The translations under genes and the position numbers were made by a program. Of a stretch of 64,000 nt of DNA, positions 24,653 through 32,691 are shown one piece after another. The stretch lies in assembly GCA_017934475.1 (NCBI GenBank), contig JAGBJN010000006.1, forward strand, positions 1 to 64,000, written 5' to 3'. The notes under the pieces were generated by a model, which searched no databases, had not been told where the DNA came from, and worked only from the letters and a program-made list of their open reading frames with translations. This stretch comes from Clostridia bacterium (GTDB lineage: Bacteria; Bacillota; Clostridia; TANB77; CAG-508). The stretch's first letter is position 1, and every line of letters begins with the position of its first letter.

Positions 24653-25092
24653 TATATATTCCTCCTCTCAGTAAAATATAATGTTTATTATACCATAAAA
24701 TAAAAACAAAATCAAATAAAAGCCCCCCTACCCCCGCAAGAACGGGGGTATTTGCTATTCCTAGCCGGGCTTCGCTGGTATTGCTCTATTATTCTACTTT
24801 TTCAAGGTATGTTACCCTTTTTAAAAGCCTTCGAAGAGGCTATGTAAGATTTAAGTATTCCTTATAAGAGACTACGTAAGAGACTATGTAAGACTAGGGT
24901 AAGAGGTATTCCTAACGGGAGTCTTATCGTTTCTTATTTTAGGGTAATATATGTATATATTATTAGTCAAGCAGTCATAACCTAAAAAAGTAATCTCAAT
25001 TGACAAATAATATATACATATATTTAGTATCAGTTAAGAAACGACGACGACGACACATACAAGACATATTTCAAAGAAAGGAGATGAGAAAA
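24653..25092. other. Prophage non-coding region: origin/packaging candidate
   Basis: 440 bp without a gene. It holds a GC-rich hairpin (TACCCCCG, loop CAAGAA, CGGGGGTA; 24,729-24,750) that is remarkable in this AT-rich DNA. A second small stem is near 24,764 (CCGGGCTTCGCTGG). Three iteron-like copies of CTAYGTAAGA lie at 24,840, 24,872 and 24,884. Filamentous phages carry their replication origin and packaging hairpin in such an intergenic region. Confidence 0.6.
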
Positions 25093-25254
25093 ATGAAAGA
25101 AAAAAATTTAAATAGAATGGAAAAAAATTTAATAATAAATCTACTACAAGATGAATATAAACATCAAATAAAACAACAAAGAAAATATAAAAAAAGTAAT
25201 GAAATAAAAGAATATATACAAGTAATAGAACAAATAATGTTAAAACTAATATAA
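25093..25254 (+). CDS. Small prophage protein, 53 aa
   Basis: The start at 25,093 is chosen because AAAGGAG is 9-10 bases upstream; an ATG at 25,084 is too close to it. The product is a charged amphipathic helix protein (NLIINLLQDEYKHQIKQQRKY) with no membrane segment. First of four small plus-strand genes at the left of the prophage; possibly regulatory or replication-associated. Confidence 0.5.
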   Translation: MKEKNLNRMEKNLIINLLQDEYKHQIKQQRKYKKSNEIKEYIQVIEQIMLKLI

Positions 25255-25281
25255 TGAAAAAATGTGAAAGGAGGTGATAAA

Positions 25282-25368
25282 ATGTTACGAAAGATAAAAA
25301 AATATCTACGCAAACGTAGACTACATAAGCAATTTTTAAAAGTTCAACGTTGGCGTAGAGAGATTTAA
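25282..25368 (+). CDS. Very small arginine/lysine-rich prophage peptide, 28 aa
   Basis: An ideal binding site AAAGGAGGTGAT precedes ATG 25,282. The 28 residues (MLRKIKKYLRKRRLHKQFLK then VQRWRREI) include 13 Lys or Arg. A nucleic-acid- or coat-interacting role is likely for so basic a peptide. The ribosome binding site is the main evidence that it is expressed. Confidence 0.55.
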   Translation: MLRKIKKYLRKRRLHKQFLKVQRWRREI

Positions 25369-25374
25369 AATACA

Positions 25375-25396
25375 GGAGAGGTCTATCTCCTCTCCT
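25375..25396 (+). other. GC-rich hairpin after the 28-aa gene
   Basis: GGAGAGG and CCTCTCC pair around a 7-nt loop. There is no T-tract; a processing or mRNA-stabilising element is possible. Confidence 0.4.
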
Positions 25397-25464
25397 CCAC
25401 TATATTATACCTATATAAAATATACAATAAATAAAATAAAAAGTCAATAAAGGAGATGATAAAA

Positions 25465-25671
25465 ATGTATGATAGTATCAGAAATTTATGTAATAACCAA
25501 ATAAATTTTGCTAATACTCAACTAAAATACAAAAAAGATGATTACTATAAGGGAGTTATAGATGCTAATATAAAAATACTAAAACAACTAAATAAAAATG
25601 AAGAATTTATAAATAAACACCCTAAAATATATATTCCAAGAAATTTATTAAAACAGAGGAAGATTATATAA
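25465..25671 (+). CDS. Small prophage protein, 68 aa
   Basis: Start at 25,465 behind AAAGGAGATGAT. Residues 1-45 are helical and carry LCNNQINFANTQLKYKKDDYYKGVIDANIKILKQL; the tail is basic. Its 3' end overlaps a terminator. No family recognised; typical of early genes on small phages. Confidence 0.5.
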   Translation: MYDSIRNLCNNQINFANTQLKYKKDDYYKGVIDANIKILKQLNKNEEFINKHPKIYIPRNLLKQRKII

Positions 25672-25683
25672 ATCCTCTGTTTT
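25653..25683 (+). terminator. Intrinsic terminator in prophage early region
   Basis: ACAGAGGA (25,653-25,660) pairs with TCCTCTGT (25,673-25,680), followed by TTT. Confidence 0.7.
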
Positions 25684-25715
25684 GACAAATTTCGACAAAA
25701 TAAATATGTTATAAT
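25682..25715 (+). promoter_or_regulatory. Prophage promoter containing a candidate 0A box
   Basis: TTGACA (25,682) with TATGTT (25,705) gives a 17-bp spacer; TATAAT at 25,710 is an alternative -10. TTCGACA at 25,691-25,697, the complement of the 0A box, lies inside the spacer, so a Spo0A-type protein bound here would block the promoter. Confidence 0.5.
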
Positions 25716-25738
25716 ATATAAAAAAGGAGATGATAAAA

Positions 25739-25942
25739 ATGGAAGTAAAAACATTAATAGTAAAACACGACCAAAAACTATTCGAAACAAGATGTAAAGA
25801 ATTTTTGGAGAAAGGTTATAAAATGCATTCAAGTAATATAGAAATAGACAGAAAAATTCCATATACAAATGTAGATTACTTAGCTGAATTATCTAAAAGT
25901 CCAATAACATTTTATTTTACAGCAATATTTATAAAAGAATAA
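25739..25942 (+). CDS. Small prophage protein, 67 aa
   Basis: Start at 25,739 behind AAAAGGAGATGAT. The sequence has one alpha-beta unit (HDQKLFETRCKEFLEKGYKMH) and ends YFTAIFIKE, a layout seen in small DUF1737-like proteins (sheet-forming, often phage or cytosolic). This is a resemblance only. It has its own promoter with an embedded 0A box. Confidence 0.5.
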   Translation: MEVKTLIVKHDQKLFETRCKEFLEKGYKMHSSNIEIDRKIPYTNVDYLAELSKSPITFYFTAIFIKE

Positions 25943-25963
25943 AAGAGGGTTATTCCCTCTTTT
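25941..25963. terminator. Bidirectional terminator between convergent prophage units
   Basis: AAAAGAGGG and CCCTCTTTT form a 9-bp stem with a TTAT loop. It separates the plus-strand early genes from the minus-strand replication operon. Confidence 0.8.
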
Positions 25964-26828
25964 AAATTTTAAAAATATTATATATACATTGATGTAATGC
26001 TTTAGTACAATACTCATTACTTAAATTAATTTTATAACCACCTTCTAAAAGAGATTTAATTTTAAGTTTATGTCTTCTACTTAAATCATTAATAGGGTAA
26101 CCACTTTGAACAGCATAAAGCAAAGCTAAAGTAGTTTTATCTTTATAATCTTCAAAAGAATACATATAATTATTTAAATATAAATCAGGTAAATTTACAT
26201 TATAATTATACATATAAATATCTTTTACTTTTCTCTCTATTTTAGATGTAATTTCAACCCTAGTTAAATCATAATCTAAATTAGACTCTATTTTTTTATT
26301 ATAAATTTTAATACGATTATTAGTTCTACCCATATAATAAGTTCTATTATCTAAACCTTGTGTAAACATTCTAAAATCTTTTTTTCTGCCTTTATCAAGA
26401 CCACATAAATCTAAAATATTTAATTTTAAATCCATAGCCATATCAACAGACTTTATAAACCAATTATTAGAAATATTTAAAATAGTTTTTAAAATACCTT
26501 TATTTTCAATTTTATTAGGGTTAAATTCAATAGTAAAATTATATGTAGTATTATCATTAGAAACAGACTTATCTTTTAATAATTCAGCATTATGAACAAA
26601 ACCAAACCAAAAACTTTGACCTTCCCCTATCTCTATATTGTAATTATATTTAAAATCACTAATTCCAAAAGACTGATATGTATTTTTTATTAAATCAGGA
26701 AAAATTAATTTAAGTTTAAATTCTAACTTTGAAAATTCGGAAAATGTTATATCTGTTCGTAATCTTAACATATCTATTGTATATATAATATTATCGTTCT
26801 CTATAAAATTATTTTCTCCATATAACAT
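25962..26828 (-). CDS. Rep_trans-like rolling-circle replication initiator of the prophage
   Basis: 288 aa from the ATG at 26,828, chosen behind AGGAGG; a start at 26,855 lacks one. The block VDMAMDLKLNI, the signature TYYMGRTNNRIKIYNKKIES and LTRVEITSKIE follow the order of Rep_trans / phage replication-initiation proteins, where a strand with Asp residues and the GSxxSxxRxRIYDK-type motif surround the nicking site. A catalytic Tyr in YYMG or nearby is expected but cannot be assigned. It would nick the phage origin, probably near the GC-rich hairpin at 24,729. Confidence 0.75.
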   Translation of the reverse strand: MLYGENNFIENDNIIYTIDMLRLRTDITFSEFSKLEFKLKLIFPDLIKNTYQSFGISDFKYNYNIEIGEGQSFWFGFVHNAELLKDKSVSNDNTTYNFTIEFNPNKIENKGILKTILNISNNWFIKSVDMAMDLKLNILDLCGLDKGRKKDFRMFTQGLDNRTYYMGRTNNRIKIYNKKIESNLDYDLTRVEITSKIERKVKDIYMYNYNVNLPDLYLNNYMYSFEDYKDKTTLALLYAVQSGYPINDLSRRHKLKIKSLLEGGYKINLSNEYCTKALHQCIYNIFKI

Positions 26829-26863
26829 ATTACCTCCTATATATAAATTGCACAATTGTACAC

Positions 26864-27088
26864 TTAATTCGCCTTGTTAGATATAGGCGAATTTTTTAAT
26901 ATAATTTCTTCGACTTCTTTTTTTGCTTGTCCAACTTTAATACTTTTCTTTGTAACTACAAAATTTCTACCAGATCTATAATTTTTTTCATCATTTTTAG
27001 TTTTCCATTTATACCATTGATTAACAATATAATTAATACTATAACCTTTTTTATACATCTCTACAATATCAGAACTTGTCAAATACAC
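26864..27088 (-). CDS. Small prophage protein with helix-turn-helix character, 74 aa
   Basis: A GTG start at 27,088 behind GGAG overlaps the end of the next gene upstream. SSDIVEMYKKGYSINYIVNQW reads like a helix-turn-helix (GYSINYIV turn), followed by a basic stretch (RSGRNFVVTKKSIK). It precedes the Rep gene and may regulate it. Confidence 0.55.
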   Translation of the reverse strand: MYLTSSDIVEMYKKGYSINYIVNQWYKWKTKNDEKNYRSGRNFVVTKKSIKVGQAKKEVEEIILKNSPISNKAN

Positions 27089-27263
27089 TCAACTCCTGTT
27101 CTAAAACCTCAATTCTATCTATATATTTTTTCTTTTCACTCTCTCCTATTTCACATCTATTCTCAATTAAACTAAAATAAAAATTCAGTAATGCTTTTTT
27201 TATTAAAAACATATCTTCTTTTGTTAAATCTAAAGTTATCTCTATTTTCTTTTGAATAGCCAT
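27069..27263 (-). CDS. Small prophage protein, 64 aa
   Basis: Starts behind a GGAGGG site and overlaps both neighbours. ITLDLTKEDMFLIKKALLNFYFSL then a C-terminal coil (KKYIDRIEVLEQELSVF). Soluble. Member of the minus-strand replication operon, function unknown. Confidence 0.5.
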   Translation of the reverse strand: MAIQKKIEITLDLTKEDMFLIKKALLNFYFSLIENRCEIGESEKKKYIDRIEVLEQELSVFDKF

Positions 27264-27553
27264 ATAACCCTCCTATATAACCTATAAATATATTTTGTAA
27301 TATGTGATAATTTATAAGGCAAAAAACAACATATTATTACTAATACAATATAAAATACTTTCTTCCCCATATTTACTCCTTTTATTTTCTTAAATCTAAA
27401 CCGACAAGAAGGACAAAAAGCCTTTTCATCAATTTTACTTTCATTTATAACATCTATAAAATGAATAGAACCGATAAAGAAAAATAAAGTAGCAGAAGAT
27501 AAAACAATAAACAATAAAATAGGTAAAATAAATTCATTAAATTTTTCTTTCAT
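27242..27553 (-). CDS. Two-membrane-segment prophage protein with a possible internal start
   Basis: 103 aa from 27,553 (GGAGG upstream). Hydrophobic segments at about 8-33 and 62-80, with a CPSC pair between them and a basic tail. Inside the gene, AAAGGAG precedes an in-frame ATG at 27,370 with good spacing, so a 42-aa C-terminal form containing the second membrane segment may also be made, comparable to gene X inside gene II of Ff phages. It contains an in-frame CGG (CPSCR). Confidence 0.55.
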   Translation of the reverse strand: MKEKFNEFILPILLFIVLSSATLFFFIGSIHFIDVINESKIDEKAFCPSCRFRFKKIKGVNMGKKVFYIVLVIICCFLPYKLSHITKYIYRLYRRVIWLFKRK

Positions 27554-27791
27554 AAATACCTCCATTATGAACTAACCAAAATTTTAATTTCTTTAATAAA
27601 ACCCTAAGCCTTCTAATTTCAGCATTATAATAATCTTTTACTAGAATATTAGATTCAATATTACTACATTCAATTAAATCTTCTATTTCAAAATCAACAA
27701 AATCAATTAAAGTTTCTAAATCTCTTTTCTTTAATTCCATAGAACTTTCACCTATGGAAATAATAGAATCAATATCAATACCTTTTTTCAT
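27537..27791 (-). CDS. Small helical prophage protein, 84 aa
   Basis: Starts behind AAGGAG and overlaps the next gene by 17 bases. LKKRDLETLIDFVDFEIEDLIE and AEIRRLRVLLKKLKFWL are long amphipathic helices. First gene of the replication operon. No family recognised. Confidence 0.5.
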   Translation of the reverse strand: MKKGIDIDSIISIGESSMELKKRDLETLIDFVDFEIEDLIECSNIESNILVKDYYNAEIRRLRVLLKKLKFWLVHNGGIYERKI

Positions 27792-27805
27792 AATAACTCC
27801 TTCCT

Positions 27806-27990
27806 CTCTCCTACTATCGTAGGAGAGTTACTTTTCTAAAAAGTAACAAAATAATTTTATAAAACATCTCACGCCTTCGGCTAATCAATGTTTTATAAAA
27901 TTGTTGGGCTTACGCCCTCTCTTTTAAAACAATATTAAATTTATAATTCCATACTTGCAAAATGAGGTAAACCTCATTTTTGCAAGTATT
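27806..27990. other. Prophage intergenic region with five hairpins
   Basis: Between the structural and replication operons lie consecutive stems: CTCTCCTAC/GTAGGAGAG (27,806-27,827); GTTACTTTT/AAAAGTAAC (27,827-27,847); a perfect 13-bp stem TTTTATAAAACAT/ATGTTTTATAAAA (27,855-27,900) enclosing GCCTTCGGC; GGGC TTAC GCCC (27,906-27,917); and a 15-bp stem with one bulge (27,953-27,990). The last acts as terminator of the structural operon. The others may be an origin or packaging signal. Confidence 0.7.
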
Positions 27991-28366
27991 ATTTTAATTT
28001 AAATCCTAAAAAAGACTGCAAAATAGGAAACATTTTATTAACAAAATACTTAATAATCATAAAAATATTCTTAAAAGTAAATATAGCAATAAAAATATCA
28101 ACAAAAGAAGTAAGTGTAATTGGTCTAACAAAAAAACCTAATAAACCCACATTATCATAAATTAAATCTTCAAATGTAAGTAAAGACTGCTTAAATACAT
28201 CAGGAAAATCAGGAAGATTAACCCAACCAAAGAAAAATTTAAAAACATACAAAAAAAATTTACAAACTAAAGATATAAAAGAAGAAAGAAAATTTGTAAA
28301 AACATCACTACCTATATTACTAAAAATATCTTTAAAATTAGAAAAAAAAGAAATAATATCTTCCAT
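27989..28366 (-). CDS. Hydrophobic prophage protein, pVI-like candidate, 125 aa
   Basis: Phenylalanine-rich with at least two membrane segments (about 28-47 and 88-112). Size, hydrophobicity and position directly after the adsorption-protein gene match the minor virion protein pVI of filamentous phages, which caps the virion end with pIII. No sequence identity to Ff pVI can be claimed. Last gene of the structural operon. Confidence 0.6.
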   Translation of the reverse strand: MEDIISFFSNFKDIFSNIGSDVFTNFLSSFISLVCKFFLYVFKFFFGWVNLPDFPDVFKQSLLTFEDLIYDNVGLLGFFVRPITLTSFVDIFIAIFTFKNIFMIIKYFVNKMFPILQSFLGFKLK

Positions 28367-28375
28367 AAAAACCTC

Positions 28376-30757
28376 CTAATCTTTAAATAAATCTAAATAA
28401 CATTTATACAAAAAACCGATAAAAGCCATAATAAATACAACATCAACTGCAACTAAATAAATAGCATATAAATAAGAAAAAGTAGGATTTTCTAATAAAG
28501 TATTAAAATTAAATTCAGTACCTTCAAAAATAGTATAATTAAAAAATGGTTCTTTTAATTCAGGAATTCTGATTATAGGGTCTAAATAATTTAAACTATG
28601 AATTCTTTGTAAAAATTTAACAATAAAATCAACAGGGTAAAATAAAATACCAAATCTCTCACGCAAAAATAATTGAAAATCATTAAAAATAAAACTTAAA
28701 TTATTAGACTGACCTAAATGATTTTGCACATAATCAGATGCATAATCAACTCTAAATTGATAAAAAATATCTTCACTAAAAGTATCATTTAAAAAATTCT
28801 TAAAAACTATATGATAATCTTTATCAACTGCATTAATAACAGGAATTTTATAAGTAAAATATGCATAACTTGTATGCATTAAAGGGTCTTCTTCCCAATC
28901 AATTTCAAATTTATTCCAACTATCAAAGTCAAAATTATTTAAATCATCAGTAACTAAACAATATAATTCCATTGCTTTTTCCCAAAGTATATTTTGTGTT
29001 CTTAAAACATAACTTTGAGATTCTTCATCAAAATCTAAAGTTATAATTGGTTTAGGAAGATTATCATAAAATAAAGTAGTTCCATCAACAATATTAGTTA
29101 TATCAACCTTAACAAAATACTCCTCATCAGGTGAAATTAAATTATCTCTAACAAATTTAAAATAATAAGTTCCATTTTCTATAATTCGAGTCCAATATCT
29201 ACTATGTCTTAATATATAATCAGGGTCATTAAAATCTTCTTTAGGTAACTCAGTCCATCTCTCCTCTTCCCATTCATCATAAATCATATTCTCCATATCA
29301 ATAAATTGATGAATCTGAAAATCTTTCGTACTTCTATAATATACTTTCCAAGAATAACTATCATAAGCATTAGAATCATCATCAGGAAAATCACCTGTAT
29401 AAGCCAATAAAGGCTCTTCATCATCAGTATAACGAGAAAGAATAACATTAAATAATAAACTATTAACATCAACATATTCATTACTTAAAGAATTACCAGT
29501 TGATAAATCATATAATTGACATTGATAACTATCATTCATATTAATTTCACTATAATAAAAAATAAAATAATTATCTCCAGTATCAAAAGGATTTTCTTTA
29601 GGCATATCAACCCAATTATCATTAATTTTAATTCTAGCTCCAATAGAATTAAAATAATCTTTAGATATAGGTCTACTCCATATTTCTCCATAATAATAAT
29701 CAGATTCTCCAAAATAATCTTTATAACTATAAAAATAATTAGTAGTTATAGGATTTTCTTCAAAATAATAAGCGTCATTATATTTATTCATCAAACTAAA
29801 GCTAGAATAATAATAAATACCACCACTTTGAGTACGAAGAGAACCCCATAAAGTTGAAACCTCATCAGTATCGTGAATTGAATACTCATCAAAAACAAAT
29901 TGACCATCATAAGTATTATTATAAACAAAAGTAATATAATAATTAGACCAAATATATTGGTATTGAATAGTTGAATTTAAAAAATCAACATATGTATTAT
30001 GATTTTCATTAATAAAAAAAACAATAAAATCGTGATTTTCATTTCCAAATTCTCTAACTCCATGATAAATCAAATAATCATAATAGTCATAATGTAAAGT
30101 TTCTTGTAAATAAAATTCACAATACAAAAATCTTTGCATATTTAAATTATCTAAATTTTCAATATTTTCAACTGGAGGAATAAAATTTAAATTTAAAGGT
30201 TTAGATTCAATAAAAAAATTATTATTACGATTCACTATATCAAAATCAATATAATAATCTTTAAAAGTATTATTACCAGAACTAACCTCAGAATAACATT
30301 GTGAAAATTCATTAAAATTAGTAGCATTATTACCTGTACCTAAAGAACTACTAATATATTCGAAATTATCACCATCTAAATTACATCTCAACCAAACATA
30401 ATTATAAAATCTAATATTATTCAAATCATTAAAAATATTACTATAAAAATCTTCATCATTATGAAATAAAATAACATCAAAAAAAGAAGGCTGATTCCTA
30501 AAAATTAAATAATGATAAATAGTAGGTTGTGAAGGCATATTATTTAAAGTAAGACCATCAAGAAAATCTAAAGCATTATTATAAATTTCAATACAATTTT
30601 CTTCAGGTAATCTATTATTCATATAATATTGTGATTCTTCAGGAGTTAAAGCAAAAACGTCAGAACCAATACAAATAATTGTTAAAAAAATAAATATAAA
30701 AGTTAAAATTAAAAAACCTGAAAAACCTAAAAAATGATTTTTAATATATTTAAACAT
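28376..30757 (-). CDS. Candidate adsorption protein (pIII equivalent), 793 aa
   Basis: An N-terminal signal peptide (hydrophobic residues about 9-35, then VFALTPEES), about 700 extracellular residues rich in Asn, Asp, Tyr and Phe, and a single C-terminal membrane segment (YAIYLVAVDVVFIMAFIGFLY) with a short charged tail. This is the layout of pIII, the receptor-binding tip protein, though almost twice the size of the Ff protein. It is 9 bp from the pVI-like gene. The composition suggests beta-rich modules suited to a Gram-positive wall. Confidence 0.7.
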   Translation of the reverse strand: MFKYIKNHFLGFSGFLILTFIFIFLTIICIGSDVFALTPEESQYYMNNRLPEENCIEIYNNALDFLDGLTLNNMPSQPTIYHYLIFRNQPSFFDVILFHNDEDFYSNIFNDLNNIRFYNYVWLRCNLDGDNFEYISSSLGTGNNATNFNEFSQCYSEVSSGNNTFKDYYIDFDIVNRNNNFFIESKPLNLNFIPPVENIENLDNLNMQRFLYCEFYLQETLHYDYYDYLIYHGVREFGNENHDFIVFFINENHNTYVDFLNSTIQYQYIWSNYYITFVYNNTYDGQFVFDEYSIHDTDEVSTLWGSLRTQSGGIYYYSSFSLMNKYNDAYYFEENPITTNYFYSYKDYFGESDYYYGEIWSRPISKDYFNSIGARIKINDNWVDMPKENPFDTGDNYFIFYYSEINMNDSYQCQLYDLSTGNSLSNEYVDVNSLLFNVILSRYTDDEEPLLAYTGDFPDDDSNAYDSYSWKVYYRSTKDFQIHQFIDMENMIYDEWEEERWTELPKEDFNDPDYILRHSRYWTRIIENGTYYFKFVRDNLISPDEEYFVKVDITNIVDGTTLFYDNLPKPIITLDFDEESQSYVLRTQNILWEKAMELYCLVTDDLNNFDFDSWNKFEIDWEEDPLMHTSYAYFTYKIPVINAVDKDYHIVFKNFLNDTFSEDIFYQFRVDYASDYVQNHLGQSNNLSFIFNDFQLFLRERFGILFYPVDFIVKFLQRIHSLNYLDPIIRIPELKEPFFNYTIFEGTEFNFNTLLENPTFSYLYAIYLVAVDVVFIMAFIGFLYKCYLDLFKD

Positions 30758-30765
30758 TTAAACAC

Positions 30766-31566
30766 CTACTTTCTTACAATTTTTCTTAAATACTTATATA
30801 AACTAAAAGCAATAATAAAAATACAACAAGCAGTAATAACCTTATTAATCATAACGGCAATATCATAAATATTATTAGTAGTTGTAGATATGTCTTCAAT
30901 AGTATTCCCACTTATACTATTATCAGAAACTACAACAGGAGCAACATAAGTATAACCATTAGTAGTAATAAAATCAGTAATAAATAAATTTTCTTCTAAT
31001 TCTCCAGTATCAGCATAAAAACTTGAATCAATAGTAACACCCGTATCATTATATAAACATAAATTTACAAATTTATTAGTAGAACTATCATAACCAAAAT
31101 AAATACTTTCTTCCATTTCTGTTACTAATTCCCAAGAACTATTTTCTATATTTAAATCTAGAGAATATTTATCAAAAAATAATTTATTATCTAAAACATC
31201 AACAAAATTAACATTTGAAACATATTTACCATTAGAAAGTTGTTTTCTTTTTAATTGACAACTTGAATAAGTAAAATAAACATCAAATGAATTTAAAACA
31301 TCATTATCAGGTAAACAATATAAATATAATATATTATTTTGAGTATTAGTAAAAACATTATCACTAAAATCATAAACTAAAAAGTATTTTTGATAAGAAC
31401 CATTAAAACCATAAGTTTCTTCACTATAATTAGTAGGAAAAGCAGGAATATCTTTATCAATAATAAAATTATTATTGTTATAAGAAAATTCAGCGCCAAA
31501 AATATTTCTACTAATACTAACTAAAACAATTAAAACAAATAAAACAATTAATATTTTTTTCCACAT
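30766..31566 (-). CDS. Secreted single-pass prophage virion or assembly protein, 266 aa
   Basis: Signal peptide (ILIVLFVLIVLVSISRNIFGAE), about 200 extracellular residues, then a C-terminal membrane segment (VITACCIFIIAFSLYKYL) and basic end. The architecture parallels its larger neighbour, so it may be a second minor coat or adsorption component. No similarity recognised. Confidence 0.6.
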   Translation of the reverse strand: MWKKILIVLFVLIVLVSISRNIFGAEFSYNNNNFIIDKDIPAFPTNYSEETYGFNGSYQKYFLVYDFSDNVFTNTQNNILYLYCLPDNDVLNSFDVYFTYSSCQLKRKQLSNGKYVSNVNFVDVLDNKLFFDKYSLDLNIENSSWELVTEMEESIYFGYDSSTNKFVNLCLYNDTGVTIDSSFYADTGELEENLFITDFITTNGYTYVAPVVVSDNSISGNTIEDISTTTNNIYDIAVMINKVITACCIFIIAFSLYKYLRKIVRK

Positions 31567-31571
31567 AAATA

Positions 31572-31721
31572 TTACTCTCCTCTCTTAAATCTTTTAGGAA
31601 AAGCAAGAGAAAAGAAAACAAAAAACATAACATCAACTAGATATAAAAATACGGCAATAGGTATTGCACATTTAATTAAATCCGTCAATACACTAAAAAT
31701 ACTTGTATAATCTAAATCCAT
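31572..31721 (-). CDS. Small single-pass membrane protein of the prophage, 49 aa
   Basis: ATG at 31,721 is preceded by AAGGAGGGA. MDLDYTSIFSVLTDLIKCAI opens the protein and a membrane helix (PIAVFLYLVDVMFFVFFSLA) with a basic end (PKRFKRGE) follows. Size, topology and position between the Zot ATPase and a signal-peptide protein fit a small filamentous-phage minor coat or assembly protein (pVII/pIX class). It is easily missed because of its length. Confidence 0.65.
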   Translation of the reverse strand: MDLDYTSIFSVLTDLIKCAIPIAVFLYLVDVMFFVFFSLAFPKRFKRGE

Positions 31722-31735
31722 TATTATCTCCCTCC

Positions 31736-32641
31736 TTACTTTGAATTTATAACATTTATATTGGTTTGATTATCAAATACATTTTGTCTTGAAACACCCT
31801 TCCACTCATCTCTATATCGTTTCATTTTCTTATAAGTATCATAACTTTTATATAATTTAGGGCTATGAAACCATATTTTAATTTGTGTAGTATCATAAAC
31901 AAGTTTTCCATCTTCCTCATGTGAAGATTCACCATCAATTAATCTATTAAACTGAATACATTTGAAAAAATTCTTACATATAACAACATTTGAAATTTGC
32001 TCCCTTAAAGGTTTAGCTAAACGCATATAAACTTGAGATGTACCAATAATATGTTTTCTCTGTTTTCTCTGCTGACTTACCTCTATCATAATTTCGATAG
32101 GAATATTTTTTGACTCTAAAGAATTAAATTCTAAATGTATCTCATCAATAAGATATAAAACACCATATATACCATTTTGTAATTCTTTAATACAATCAAT
32201 ACCATTGTATTCGACAACAATATGTCCATTAAAACCTAAAGCGCCTGAATCTTCTATTTCACATTGTTGTTCTCCATTTTCAAACCAAGTTTTAACAGAA
32301 CGAACCAAATCATCTCCATTAATTAAATAATAATTAGTTTGACAAATCTCAATACCATTAGCATTTTTATATTTACTAAATTTATAATAACAATTAGTAG
32401 GAAACTCTTTAATTTCAACATTAGTACAGAAAATACACATATCATATCTTAATAAACATTTACTAGCATATTGAACAACAGAAAGAGTTTTACCACTACC
32501 TTGTGAACCACAAAAAATTAAAAGTCCATCAGGGTTAAAAAAATCAGGGTGTTCTTTAATAAAATCAATTTTAAATTTTGCAACTTTTAAAGCATTAATA
32601 GGATTTATACTCCCATCAAGTAAATCTTTTTCTACACTCAT
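31736..32641 (-). CDS. Zot-type morphogenesis ATPase (pI-like)
   Basis: 301 aa. LLIFCGSQGSGKTLSVVQYASK is a Walker A (GSQGSGKT), GVLYLIDEIHLEF a Walker B (LIDEIH), and IEVSQQRKQRKHIIGTSQVY the following sensor-like segment, as in the Zot family of inovirus assembly ATPases. It lacks an obvious C-terminal membrane segment, unlike Ff pI. It would drive extrusion of phage DNA through the membrane as coat protein is added. This gene is the strongest single marker of an inovirus. Confidence 0.92.
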   Translation of the reverse strand: MSVEKDLLDGSINPINALKVAKFKIDFIKEHPDFFNPDGLLIFCGSQGSGKTLSVVQYASKCLLRYDMCIFCTNVEIKEFPTNCYYKFSKYKNANGIEICQTNYYLINGDDLVRSVKTWFENGEQQCEIEDSGALGFNGHIVVEYNGIDCIKELQNGIYGVLYLIDEIHLEFNSLESKNIPIEIMIEVSQQRKQRKHIIGTSQVYMRLAKPLREQISNVVICKNFFKCIQFNRLIDGESSHEEDGKLVYDTTQIKIWFHSPKLYKSYDTYKKMKRYRDEWKGVSRQNVFDNQTNINVINSK

Positions 32642-32667
32642 AAAAACCTCCTAATAAAAAGGAAGAA

Positions 32668-32685
32668 GGGAGCATTTCTGCTCCC
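32668..32685 (-). terminator. Hairpin after major coat gene
   Basis: GGGAGCA and TGCTCCC form a 7-bp stem with a 4-nt loop; a pyrimidine-rich TTCTTCCTTTTT run follows on the minus strand. A terminator here would make the coat transcript the most abundant, as in other filamentous phages. Confidence 0.75.
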
Positions 32686-32691
32686 CCTCTA

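Noticed and set aside
29516-29851. 111-aa plus-strand frame in the adsorption-protein gene
   Set aside because: Ile/Thr/Ser-rich antisense shadow of a long AT-rich gene.
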